A stretch of DNA of 64,000 nucleotides from Enterococcus gilvus ATCC BAA-350 (GTDB lineage: Bacteria > Bacillota > Bacilli > Lactobacillales > Enterococcaceae), in NCBI RefSeq assembly GCF_000407545.1, contig NZ_ASWH01000001.1, forward strand, positions 1,131,501 through 1,195,500, given 5' to 3'. Both the position numbers and the translations under genes were made by a program. Shown here piece by piece: positions 7,577 to 15,289 of this stretch. Numbering within the stretch: the first letter of the stretch is position 1; the number at the start of each line of letters is the position of its first letter. Below the pieces are notes generated by a model that saw nothing but the letters and a program-made list of their open reading frames with translations, was not told the origin of the DNA and did not search any database.

Positions 7577-9607
7577 ATGAAAAAGATACCTATGATGGTA
7601 GACACAGAGAGAATTACTAGCAAACCTACTCCAAAAGAGACTGAGGGAGCCGATGGTATTTGGGGGAGATGCTTACTTAAAGATAATTATCGGGAAGTTA
7701 GTAAGGAAGAGTTGTTGGAGATTCTAGGTTCGGGGACATCGTTCATCCCGTGTAAGATAAATGGGTTTATCAATAAAAAGGAGAATCTTCTAGAGACCCA
7801 TTTGGTCATTCTTGATGTTGATAACACGGAACCTGATGAGAATGGGAAGCCGATACCGCTAAGTAAGGCTGATCCAAGGTATTTGAGTATAGACAAAGCT
7901 ATAGGAATGCCTATTATCAGGGACGGGGCGTTTGCCGTGCAAAAGAGTATCAGATATTCAAAAGAATCGGAACGATTCAGAATAGTATTTCTTCTGAAAG
8001 AACCCATCACTCATTGGAAGGAAAACGAAAAGTTATATAAGTGCTTACAAAAGCAAATACCATATTGTGATGAGGCAGTAAGTTTATCAACAAGGATTTT
8101 CTATGGAGGGAAATCTGATAAAGGTGCGGTTATCAGAATAGGGAATGTATTTGACAATAGTTCTCTAAATTTTGATGATATGGTAGAAACTACAGAAGAT
8201 AAAAAAATCATTTTACCAGATGCTATGAAGGAGAGCACCGCCGATTTTGTCGAGATGATCAAAAGAGGAAACAGCGGTGAAATGAAGGAATGGTTCAGGG
8301 GTACACTTTTTGATCCTGTTAATATGACCATTGATGAGATATACAGACAGCTGTTGCAAACTGATATGACGAAGTTACTTAAGACAGAGGGCAATAAGTT
8401 TTGTTGCTTATTCCACGATGATGAGCATCCGTCAGGAGCGATTTATAAAGGAAGCGATAATAGTAATTGGTATTATCGTTGCTACAGTGAATCGTGTGGT
8501 GTCAAAGCAGATTTCTTAAGTATCATTAAAGGAATACTGGGGCTTAACAGTCGGGTAGAGGCGTTCAATTGGTTCTTAAAAAAAATGGATTTGTATCCAG
8601 AGGAATACCGTTCAATTATTGATCAAATTACAGTTGGGTTTGAAACGCTTAAGTCCAATGATGATGGTTTGCATAAAACGATAAGAGGACAGAAGTTATC
8701 TGAAATGGAAGAGATTTATACCATTCTCTCATCGAATGTTTACTTTTCAGGCGATAAGGAAGGAAATACCATTAGTATAATGTCGGGAAGTATGCTTGCA
8801 CAGCATATGGAACGATTGTACGGATACAAAATTGGTCACAACTATGCTGTTGGTAAATGGAATAAATTGTTATCGTTTATGACCTTCTTGGGTATGGTGG
8901 AGAAATTAGACGATAATAGTCTGTCGAAGAGTGTTAAGGACTATTTAAAGCAGGTTGCGGAACATACAAAGAAAATAATTGGTGGTAGTCCGCAATTAGC
9001 TAAGGAATTTGAGCCAAAGAGGGTTAGCGTTTATCGATTGTGTAAATTAGATTCCTCATTTTTTGAACGCTTGAGGGATGAAATTATTCCAGTATTAGAA
9101 AAATTCTATTTTACCTATCAGCATTTTTCATATGCTTGGGTAAAACTTTGTTTTGGCGAGGAGAAAGCAAAACAGGTGTTTCCTCAGAATGACAGAATTA
9201 CTCTAAGTGATAAAAAAATTGAAATACTAACGAAAGCGAGTATCGTCTTGGAACAATTAGACCCACTAAAGGTCTATGTAATTTCAGAAAAAGAACTGAT
9301 TAGGGAAGTAGCAAAATTATTACCTAAGTATAGCTCTTCAAGCGTTCAAAGTGTTCTTAAAGAAAATCGTGGCTATTTCGTTAAGCAAGGTTACTATCTT
9401 TTTAGAGCAACTAAGGATATAAAAAAGATACTCAATCTGAGGGCATCAAGAAGTTGTATGGTTTATAGTGTCATGTCCCCGAATATTGATGAACCATTCA
9501 GAGAGCTCGTATTAGAAGGGACGCTTACACCGATGTACCAAGTAAAAGTGTATGTGCAGAACGGTAAGAAGATATCGGCAAGACGAGAACCAATAAAATT
9601 TAATTAG
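7577..9607 (+). CDS. Replication protein: AEP-like primase with zinc ribbon
   Basis: 676 residues. The N-terminal region shows the archaeo-eukaryotic primase pattern: VILDVDN (D80, D82 as metal ligands), RFRIVFLLKEPI (134-144) and STRIFYGG (171-178). Residues 275-320 form a DnaG-type zinc ribbon (C277, H280, C302, C307) followed by an ADFLSIIKG helix. The remaining about 350 residues are helical and unassigned; I see no Walker A motif, so there is no fused helicase. It probably starts autonomous replication of the excised island. RBS AAAGGAG. A terminator 7 bases after the stop separates it from the converging XRE gene. Confidence 0.8.
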   Translation: MKKIPMMVDTERITSKPTPKETEGADGIWGRCLLKDNYREVSKEELLEILGSGTSFIPCKINGFINKKENLLETHLVILDVDNTEPDENGKPIPLSKADPRYLSIDKAIGMPIIRDGAFAVQKSIRYSKESERFRIVFLLKEPITHWKENEKLYKCLQKQIPYCDEAVSLSTRIFYGGKSDKGAVIRIGNVFDNSSLNFDDMVETTEDKKIILPDAMKESTADFVEMIKRGNSGEMKEWFRGTLFDPVNMTIDEIYRQLLQTDMTKLLKTEGNKFCCLFHDDEHPSGAIYKGSDNSNWYYRCYSESCGVKADFLSIIKGILGLNSRVEAFNWFLKKMDLYPEEYRSIIDQITVGFETLKSNDDGLHKTIRGQKLSEMEEIYTILSSNVYFSGDKEGNTISIMSGSMLAQHMERLYGYKIGHNYAVGKWNKLLSFMTFLGMVEKLDDNSLSKSVKDYLKQVAEHTKKIIGGSPQLAKEFEPKRVSVYRLCKLDSSFFERLRDEIIPVLEKFYFTYQHFSYAWVKLCFGEEKAKQVFPQNDRITLSDKKIEILTKASIVLEQLDPLKVYVISEKELIREVAKLLPKYSSSSVQSVLKENRGYFVKQGYYLFRATKDIKKILNLRASRSCMVYSVMSPNIDEPFRELVLEGTLTPMYQVKVYVQNGKKISARREPIKFN

Positions 9608-9613
9608 CGAGGA

Positions 9614-9642
9614 AGCGATGCTTATTTCAGCATCGCTCTTTT
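9614..9642. terminator. Terminator between primase and converging XRE gene
   Basis: Perfect 9-bp stem agcgatgct / agcatcgct with a 6-base loop and T-rich tail, 7 bases after the primase stop. Confidence 0.9.
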
Positions 9643-9697
9643 CTATTTATCGTACTGGTCAAACGTGTCGTCTACCCATTCTTTAAAATTGTTAAAC
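9643..9697 (-). pseudogene. Severed 3' end of the island XRE gene
   Basis: Read on the minus strand, joining base 11808 to this segment (one copy of the 8-bp duplication removed) restores the XRE frame: MFDNFKEWVDDTFDQYDK then a TAG at 9643-9645. The intact gene therefore ended next to the terminator at 9614. The 2.1-kb IS unit now separates this tail from the rest. Confidence 0.85.
9690..9697 (+). repeat. Target-site duplication, left copy
   Basis: tgttaaac directly abuts the IS end; the right copy at 11808-11815 is tgtcaaac (7 of 8 identical). Confidence 0.75.
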
Positions 9698-10421
9698 ACC
9701 CGTGGTGCTAGTTAATTTTTTCCTAGAGGAAAATGTCTAAACATGTTGGTAAATCAACAAAAAAACGCATATAGTAGTCTCAAAACTCCCAAGAAATGAG
9801 GACTACATATGCGTTCATCAAGAAGCTCACCAAAGGTGAACTAGTCGGAATTATAGATAGTTTTCCTAGTCCATTATGTAAACCAGTTAGAAATAGACAA
9901 GCAAAACTATTGAATCAAATAGCCAAAGTTGGCTATAACTCAACAAAAAAATCTTATTTTTATGGTCTTAAAATTCATATGATCGTTACTAAGACTGGCT
10001 TTCCGATTACTTACTCAATCACGAATCCAGGTGTCCATGACGTGAAAGTGTTAGAGACTTTATCGGAAGAAGCGAATCTTCCCAATATCCTAGGGGACAA
10101 AGGATATATTAGCCATAAAATCCATGAAAAGCTTGCCCTTAAGGGCATTACTATATCCGTTCCGCCACGTAAAAACATGGATAAATCAGAAAAACTAGAC
10201 CACAGCTTACTTGGAAAACAAAGAAAAACAGTTGAGACTGTTTTTTCTTCCTTAGAAAAATTAGGTTGTCAAAATTTCAACTCACGTTCTGTTAAAGGGC
10301 TAGAGAGTAGATTTGAAAGCATATTACTGGCTTACAGTGTTCTATTAAGTCGAGCACAACGACGTTTTGAAGGAACTTTGAGATATTCTTTAGGATATTA
10401 AAATTAACTAGCACCACGGGT
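9698..10421 (+). mobile_element. Shortened IS982-family insertion sequence
   Basis: A 724-bp element with matching terminal repeats (acccgtggtgctagttaat at the left; its complement ending ccacgggt at 10421). Family members are usually about 1 kb; the missing length matches the N-terminal part absent from the transposase. A 13-bp inverted repeat with a one-base bulge (cgcatatagtagtc at 9767, gactacatatgcg at 9801) sits at the probable deletion junction. Confidence 0.8.
9796..10401 (+). CDS. IS982-family transposase, N-terminally truncated
   Basis: 201 residues compared with about 295 for the family. The DDE catalytic core is present: first Asp in GIIDSFPSPLCKP, second in LGDKGYIS, Glu in RKTVETVFSSLEKLG. 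The N-terminal helix-turn-helix region of about 95 residues is missing, and there is no ribosome binding site before the ATG. It may be inactive on its own and depend on a full-length copy elsewhere. Assignment to IS982 rests on the motif DSFPSPLC and the YFYGLKIHMIV segment. Confidence 0.8.
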   Translation: MRTTYAFIKKLTKGELVGIIDSFPSPLCKPVRNRQAKLLNQIAKVGYNSTKKSYFYGLKIHMIVTKTGFPITYSITNPGVHDVKVLETLSEEANLPNILGDKGYISHKIHEKLALKGITISVPPRKNMDKSEKLDHSLLGKQRKTVETVFSSLEKLGCQNFNSRSVKGLESRFESILLAYSVLLSRAQRRFEGTLRYSLGY

Positions 10422-10456
10422 GATTTATAGTATACTATGTCAAAAGGAGGAGTTAG

Positions 10457-10954
10457 ATGAACAATCAAATCACACTAGCGTATTTAGATTATGATGATCT
10501 AGATGCTTTACAAGTTGTAAGTGTTGTCAGTTTTTATGAATCGTTTATCGATGGCGCAGATCCACTTGATATGCAAGGATATTTACAGACACAATTGACA
10601 ACTGAAATATTGGCAGTAGAATTGGCACAGTCAACCAGTAAATTTATTGGTATTAAGGATCATCAAATACTCATTGGTTATATGAAAGTCAATGATGAAA
10701 AAGATGCTATAGAGATTCAACGGATCTATCTGCTCAAAGATTATCAAAACAAAGGGTTAGGGCAACGGTTACTCGATGAAGCGAATCGTTATGCTAAAAC
10801 GAAACAAAAACGTTATTTACGTTTGACTGTTTATGAAAAAAATCATGCAGGTATTCGTTTTTATGAACGTCATGGATTTAAAAAAATCGGGATCAAACAT
10901 TTTCCTTTAGGAAAACAAGATCGTATTTGTCCGATTTTAGAAAAAGAAATCTAA
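10457..10954 (+). CDS. GNAT-family N-acetyltransferase (IS passenger)
   Basis: A 165-residue GNAT protein. Acetyl-CoA binding motif A is visible as IYLLKDYQNKGLGQRLLDEA, and motif B as YLRLTVYEKNHAGIRFYERHGFKK. The overall pattern resembles PaiA-type polyamine acetyltransferases (substrate not certain). RBS AGGAGG seven bases before the ATG. It starts only 36 bases after the IS right end and is trapped between the IS copies with a converging phosphatase gene; both share the terminator at 10953. Probably a captured chromosomal segment from a related bacterium. Confidence 0.85.
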   Translation: MNNQITLAYLDYDDLDALQVVSVVSFYESFIDGADPLDMQGYLQTQLTTEILAVELAQSTSKFIGIKDHQILIGYMKVNDEKDAIEIQRIYLLKDYQNKGLGQRLLDEANRYAKTKQKRYLRLTVYEKNHAGIRFYERHGFKKIGIKHFPLGKQDRICPILEKEI

Positions 10955-10992
10955 AAAAACGTCCTCACTTTTGATGCTGAGGACGTTTTTTT
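10953..10992. terminator. Bidirectional terminator in the passenger segment
   Basis: Perfect stem aaaaaaacgtcctca / tgaggacgttttttt with a 10-base loop, between convergent GNAT and PHP genes. Confidence 0.93.
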
Positions 10993-11699
10993 AGACTGGT
11001 AATGGAACCATAATTCGCTCTCCTTTTTGATAAATCGCTAATTCCGTCACACCTTTTGCTTTTAACAGAGCAAAAAGATCATCGAAATGGAAACGGAAAT
11101 GTTCAAGGTAATGCCCATCTGATCCAACACTAAACAAGGTACCACCACGTGAAAGATATAAATCGATGACATATTCATATAACGCTAAATTGTCATACAA
11201 GTAAGCGCTCTTAGCATTTAATTCGAATGCCAATTTATTTTTGATTACTTGATCTAGAATCGGTAAAAACTGCGCTTCATATTGTTTAAATTCAGCAACG
11301 GATAGACCAAATACCCGAAAACCATAGTCAAAATGAGCAAAGACATCTGCTTCTATAACAACTAGTGCTTCTGAAAGTTGTGCAAAATACTGAGGAATCA
11401 CAATAGCAGGATCCATATCTTTGACTTCGTCATCTAAATAATCAAATTGACCATTATGATGCACACTGAGTAATTTTAAATCGTAATCTTTATCGGCTAA
11501 ATAGTCGATGATCCGATCCTTTTCAGAAGCGATGTAACCGATTTCGATGCCTTTTAAAACACGATTGCCAAAACGCTTATTTAAGCTATCGATTGTTTGA
11601 CTGTACATTTCATAATCGGGGATATCATCGACTTTAGTAACAGGATTGGCTAAGTCAAAATGTTCAGTTGTCACGACGTAACCATCGTAGTTTGTTAAA
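10991..11699 (-). pseudogene. 5'-truncated PHP-family (histidinol-phosphatase-like) gene
   Basis: The frame is open from the IS junction: DYLTNYDGYVVTTEHFDLANP leads into GIEIGYIASEKDRI, VIEADVFAHFDYGFRVFG and TLFSVGSDGHYLEHF, matching the HisK/HisJ type of PHP phosphoesterase. The N-terminal segment with the HxH metal-binding motif is missing because the IS left-end copy replaces it, so the product cannot have a complete metal centre. A GTG at 11674 could start a 227-residue product but has no ribosome site. The gene is best read as a broken passenger. Confidence 0.8.
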
Positions 11700-11807
11700 T
11701 AGTCCTCATTTCTTGGGAGTTTTGAGACTACTATATGCGTTTTTTTGTTGATTTACCAACATGTTTAGACATTTTCCTCTAGGAAAAAATTAACTAGCAC
11801 CACGGGT
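11700..11807 (-). repeat. Solo IS982-like left end (inverted copy)
   Basis: 108 bp identical to the complement of 9698-9805. It includes the terminal repeat and the presumed transposase leader but no coding sequence. Confidence 0.9.
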
Positions 11808-12141
11808 TGTCAAACATATTTGTGTATTGTTTTTGCTCCGCCTCTTGTCTCTTTAAAAGCTTTAGGAAATCAAGAGCCTTATGCTGATTTTCCTTCGATA
11901 ATGAGCGGTACAGGGATACATATTCTTTTTCTGTGTCGGACGTATCACCATCAATAAAATAGCTTAGAGGGACTCCTAGAGCTTCTGAGAGTGCCTGCAA
12001 TACTTCCAGAGACGGCTCCGCCTTTTGTGTCTCGTATCGAGCTATTGCCTGCTGTGACGTGTGTACGATTTTAGCAAGTTCTTTCTGTGTTAGACCGAGT
12101 TCTTTTCTTTTCTGTTTAATCAATCTTGAATACTGTTTCAT
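11794..12141 (-). CDS. XRE regulator, 3' end interrupted by IS unit
   Basis: An HTH_3 protein (MKQYSRLIKQKRKELGLTQ... TSQQAIARYETQKAEPSLEVLQALSEALGVPLSYFI at about 4-62) with a helical tail. The last genuine residues are TNMFDN; the present stop lies inside the IS end, giving a product about 14 residues shorter than the reconstructed one (segment 9643-9697). Start chosen at ATG 12141 with GGAGAGGAG upstream; the earlier GTG at 12162 overlaps that site. Divergent from the small Cro-like gene at 12275, as in a phage CI/Cro switch. The DNA-binding domain is intact and may still function. Confidence 0.85.
   Translation of the reverse strand: MKQYSRLIKQKRKELGLTQKELAKIVHTSQQAIARYETQKAEPSLEVLQALSEALGVPLSYFIDGDTSDTEKEYVSLYRSLSKENQHKALDFLKLLKRQEAEQKQYTNMFDNPWC
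11808..11815 (+). repeat. Target-site duplication, right copy
   Basis: tgtcaaac directly after the IS end; pairs with tgttaaac at 9690-9697 (one mismatch). Confidence 0.75.
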
Positions 12142-12274
12142 AAGAAACTTCTCCTCTCCCACCTAAGATTACAAGATTTTCGAGTATTTCGACATACTTA
12201 GAAAGTGAGTACTCTTTAAATGAGTTGAAATACTCGTTTATAGTGTATATAATCTTTTGTAGGAGGTATCTAAA

Positions 12275-12505
12275 ATGAAAAAGGAAGGACGTTTAGCAGA
12301 TTATAGAAAGCGGGCTGGTTTAACCCAAGTTCAGCTAGCAAAGCAATTAGGTGTGTCACAACAGACATTGAGCTCATACGAGCGTGCAGTGACCACTCCT
12401 AAGCCGTATCAGATGCAACGGCTTGAGGAAATACTAGGAATAAGCAAAGAGATACTATTTCATGATGAGTTTCATAAAGAGGGAGGAAACAAAAATGTAT
12501 TGTAG
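12275..12505 (+). CDS. Cro-like XRE regulator
   Basis: A 76-residue single-domain helix-turn-helix protein (LADYRKRAGLTQVQLAKQLGVSQQTLSSYERAVTTPKPYQMQRLEEILGI). RBS GTAGGAGG seven bases before the ATG. It is transcribed away from the interrupted XRE gene across a 133-bp control region containing repeated gagtatttcga / actcgttta elements. It overlaps the zinc-ribbon gene by 11 bases, so it is the first gene of the cargo operon at 12275-14736 and likely regulates it. Confidence 0.88.
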   Translation: MKKEGRLADYRKRAGLTQVQLAKQLGVSQQTLSSYERAVTTPKPYQMQRLEEILGISKEILFHDEFHKEGGNKNVL

Positions 12506-12860
12506 TAAGTGCGGAGAACAGATTGAGGAAAGTAGTAAGTTCTGTCCATTTTGTGGAGCACCACAGGAGCGTAATGCTACGAGTGGTGGAGAACTTATTA
12601 AGCAAGGAGCTGAGGAGACTCTAAAGGACGTTAAAAACCAAATTGATCAGAAAAAACAAACGGGTCAGCTTTACTTGATTGTAGGATGGGTGTCTATGGT
12701 TGTTTCGTTGCTATTCATCCCCGTATTGTTTGGAGCCATTGCTGTAATTATGGGGTATTTGTATAGGGACAAGGATGAAAAGATGGGAACCATTCTCATG
12801 ATTGCAGGGATAGCAGGTGGCATCCTAGGAGTACTAATAGGGATGTCAACCGGATATTAA
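12495..12860 (+). CDS. Zinc-ribbon membrane protein
   Basis: 121 residues. An N-terminal zinc ribbon (MYCSKCGEQIEESSKFCPFCG: CxxC...CxxC, residues 3-20), a charged helical linker, and two transmembrane segments (LYLIVGWVSMVVSLLFIPVL and ILMIAGIAGGILGVLIGM). The start is at ATG 12495 after GGAGG; an upstream ATG at 12462 lies inside the preceding gene. Proteins with this zinc-ribbon/membrane layout are common and functionally diverse; the role is unknown. It is part of a four-gene block with the next two proteins. Confidence 0.82.
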   Translation: MYCSKCGEQIEESSKFCPFCGAPQERNATSGGELIKQGAEETLKDVKNQIDQKKQTGQLYLIVGWVSMVVSLLFIPVLFGAIAVIMGYLYRDKDEKMGTILMIAGIAGGILGVLIGMSTGY

Positions 12861-12876
12861 GAAGGGGGAGAGCTGA

Positions 12877-13209
12877 GTGAAGGCAAAGAATGGAAAGACT
12901 AATAATAAAATTTTGATAGTGGTGATTGTTGCTGTCGTGGGTATTATCGCATTTGTAGTGTTTGGCAACAGCTCAACTGATTTAGAGGAAGCGTCTAAGC
13001 CAATTATTGACCAGATTTTACAAGAACAATATGATTTAAATCGCTCTTGTGAGGATGTAACAATCACAGAGGACAATGGGGACAACCGCTATGTTGGAAA
13101 AGCGGAGCTTGATAACGGTGCCGTCATCAATGTAAATATTGAGTACTATCCGAAAAAAGATAAGATATACGTTCAAATTCCTTACAGTGAAGTGTTATTA
13201 TTAAATTAA
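12877..13209 (+). CDS. Membrane-anchored small protein
   Basis: 110 residues with a GTG start after GGGGGAG. A basic start (MKAKNGKTNNK) is followed by one membrane helix (ILIVVIVAVVGIIAFVVF) and an extracytoplasmic domain of about 80 residues containing RSCEDVTITED and YVGKAELDNGAVINVNIEYYPKKDKIYVQIP, which looks like a small beta-rich fold. No family recognised. Spacing of 16 and 21 bases to its neighbours implies co-transcription with the zinc-ribbon and lipoprotein genes. Confidence 0.75.
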   Translation: MKAKNGKTNNKILIVVIVAVVGIIAFVVFGNSSTDLEEASKPIIDQILQEQYDLNRSCEDVTITEDNGDNRYVGKAELDNGAVINVNIEYYPKKDKIYVQIPYSEVLLLN

Positions 13210-13230
13210 TATATTTATACGGAGGAGCAA

Positions 13231-14736
13231 ATGAATAGAAATAAAGTTAGGTTAAAATTTTTCTTTGTGACCTTAGTTTTGTTGGTTCTATCTGGGTGTG
13301 CTTCGGAAAGTGCCAAAGAAAAGCAGTATGTACAAAACATGATAGAAATAATAGAAGAGGTAGATTCTGAAATGAAAGAGCTATCAAAATCTATTACGAC
13401 TACAGGCGAAGTGGAAGCAGACGACTTTAGCAAAATGATTAAACAAAAACAAAAAGAAGTGAGAGAAGCGGAGGTACCTAATGGGTTACCTAAATCAGTC
13501 AAGGACTGTGAAGATAACTTATATGATGGTATGGAGCAAATCAGCACAGCAATAATGAATAATGATCCCGGTTCAGTGGAAACAGGGCAATTTAATCTTA
13601 CTGTTTCAAAAATTATTTATGAAGGATTTTTGAATGGTAGCATCACTAAAGAAAGCGATGATGGAAAGACAGAAACTGAACGTTCTAAGGAGTGGGAGGA
13701 TGCACTCGTAAAATCACGAAAGAAGACTGTTAACAGGAAGGACTATTATGGAGAATGGGAATCTGATAAAGATTCAGATACTTACATTAATTTATCTATC
13801 TCTAAGAAATATGTAGAAGATATAAATAATGGAACTAAAACAAGGTATACTTTTGATAAAGTGCGAACCATCAAACTTAATGTTAAGCAAATGAGAGTAT
13901 TGTTCGGTGATGAAAATATTTCGGACGGGACAATGATGATTATGATAGGTGAAAAGGACAAAGATGAATTGAGTATTGCAGGTCATTACTACGACGGGGA
14001 TGGCAAGAAACAGAATCTTTTATCTAACTTAGTTAAGGTTGAGGAGAGCGTTACAGAATCGACTTCGTATGATCGTTCAAGTGAAGTACGTGAAGAAACA
14101 GAATCGACTCAGAATAAGTCTAATCCAATGCCGATGCCTCGTGATCCAGCGGAATTAGCTGGTACAGGGACACCTAAAGGCTACCATGAATTCAATGCTG
14201 ACCAGCAGAAGGCAATTGGCAAGGCGGTAGATGCTGTAACGAACAATGTAGGTGTAGATAGGACAATGTATAACTACACTGTGGAACCAGATGTATTAAG
14301 CGGTACAATATACGTAGGACGCTTTGATGGGACGGAGTTAATGGATGTTATCACATTAGATGATAAGTTGCTTGATTATAAAGGTATCCTCGATGCGAAG
14401 ATGTTTTCTCAGCTGAAAAACCAGACAATAGAACAGTTTGTTAATGATTATAGCTTAGGCTCTGCCAATTGTACGCTTGGAGAGAAAGATGGTAGAGTAG
14501 TGATTTACTTTACCATGGAAGAAAAACATCGAACAGACGGTGATGAAAAGAAGATTCAGCAGTATATTGAGCTCACTAGAAGAGTAAGCAATGATGTAAA
14601 TAGCCGTGTAAGAGCAGGGGTTCCTGTCAGCTTGCAAGAACCATTTGAGAGCGATTATTCAGTGACGTTTGTTGATGGACGACCCACGTCTGCAACAAAA
14701 GCCTATCAGTCAGTTATTGACAAAATGAATTTTTAA
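13231..14736 (+). CDS. Lipoprotein of unknown function (island cargo)
   Basis: 501 residues with a lipoprotein signal (FFVTLVLLVLSGC, lipidated Cys23). Residues 25-160 are helical/coiled-coil-like, 170-265 form a beta-rich domain beginning DYYGEWESD (lipocalin-like appearance), a low-complexity Ser/Glu linker follows (about 270-305), and a C-terminal domain (about 310-501) has no assignment I can defend. It should be anchored on the outer face of the membrane. It closes the cargo operon and ends before a strong terminator. Satellite and phage lipoproteins often alter phage entry, but nothing in the sequence proves this. Confidence 0.8.
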   Translation: MNRNKVRLKFFFVTLVLLVLSGCASESAKEKQYVQNMIEIIEEVDSEMKELSKSITTTGEVEADDFSKMIKQKQKEVREAEVPNGLPKSVKDCEDNLYDGMEQISTAIMNNDPGSVETGQFNLTVSKIIYEGFLNGSITKESDDGKTETERSKEWEDALVKSRKKTVNRKDYYGEWESDKDSDTYINLSISKKYVEDINNGTKTRYTFDKVRTIKLNVKQMRVLFGDENISDGTMMIMIGEKDKDELSIAGHYYDGDGKKQNLLSNLVKVEESVTESTSYDRSSEVREETESTQNKSNPMPMPRDPAELAGTGTPKGYHEFNADQQKAIGKAVDAVTNNVGVDRTMYNYTVEPDVLSGTIYVGRFDGTELMDVITLDDKLLDYKGILDAKMFSQLKNQTIEQFVNDYSLGSANCTLGEKDGRVVIYFTMEEKHRTDGDEKKIQQYIELTRRVSNDVNSRVRAGVPVSLQEPFESDYSVTFVDGRPTSATKAYQSVIDKMNF

Positions 14737-14830
14737 AACTGTGGGGTATCTCATTAATAAGGAGAGTGTATGCAACTGTAGAAATAAGATGAACCGTACC
14801 CCCTGGTTTTTTACTCATAGTCAATAGAGA

Positions 14831-14871
14831 AGCCTACATGTAGTATATGCTACTGTAGGCTTATTTTTTTT
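14831..14871 (+). terminator. Terminator of the island cargo operon
   Basis: Stem agcctaca-tgtag / ctac-tgtaggct with a short loop, followed by a run of T residues. Confidence 0.9.
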
Positions 14872-14901
14872 GTGGATTTAAATCCGCCTAAATAAAAAGA
14901 T

Positions 14902-14991
14902 ATCTGAAACGACGGTGCGGGCAATTGAGCAAGTAGTTGCTACATCAGTAAGTAGAGGTTGTTTCAGATGTTAAAAGTATAAAATACTTTT
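14902..14991. other. Hairpin pair near island right end
   Basis: atctgaaac (14902-14910) pairs perfectly with gtttcagat (14961-14969) around a 50-base loop that contains smaller hairpins such as gcaagtagttgc; a second stem aaaagtat/atactttt (14973-14991) follows and runs into T-rich sequence. This could be a small structured RNA or an integrase/replication site. Confidence 0.35.
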
Positions 14992-15095
14992 ATGACGTTT
15001 TTTTATAATATTTGTTACTACCTAGTATGGAAAAGTATAAATGAAATGACCTGCATTTGTTTCATATAAGAAATAGCTGTTGGGACAGGACATAG

Positions 15096-15122
15096 AAAAA
15101 AGGAGCCGAAACAACGGCTCCT
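15096..15122 (-). terminator. Minus-strand terminator
   Basis: Perfect 8-bp stem aggagccg / cggctcct with a 6-base loop; the T-run lies on the minus strand (plus-strand A-run 15096-15100). No minus-strand gene precedes it within the island end, so it may insulate the island. Confidence 0.7.
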
Positions 15123-15167
15123 CAATGATATTCTCAGCGGGCATTTACATAGCTTATATTTTATTAA

Positions 15168-15191
15168 TGAACGTGATTTTGAACGTGTTCT
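15168..15191 (+). repeat. Integrase arm-type repeat pair (distal end)
   Basis: Same arrangement and orientation as 4928-4951: two tgaacgtg copies 12 bases apart, ending tgaacgtgttct. Confidence 0.75.
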
Positions 15192-15289
15192 ATTTTACCT
15201 AAATGATTCTATTTGAGGTGAAACATGCTTTTCTTAAAAAAAATGATACGTGTTGATATTAGATAATATTCGTTGAAAACTGCTTCGCA

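Larger units (their letters stand above)
9698..11807. mobile_element. IS982-like transposable unit with 108-bp inverted ends and two passenger genes
   Basis: Bases 9698-9805 and 11700-11807 are perfect inverted copies of an IS left end beginning acccgtggtgctag. Between them lie a shortened transposase gene with a right end (10399-10421), an acetyltransferase gene and a truncated PHP gene. The unit is flanked by an 8-bp duplication and splits an XRE gene, so the whole unit appears to have moved as one piece using two left ends. Confidence 0.8.
14737..15289. other. Right-end non-coding region of the island
   Basis: About 550 bases without a credible gene. It holds the terminator of the lipoprotein gene (14831-14871), two further hairpins (14902-14969 and 14973-14991), a minus-strand terminator (15096-15122) and the arm repeats (15168-15191). 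A small RNA is possible but not shown. Confidence 0.6.
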
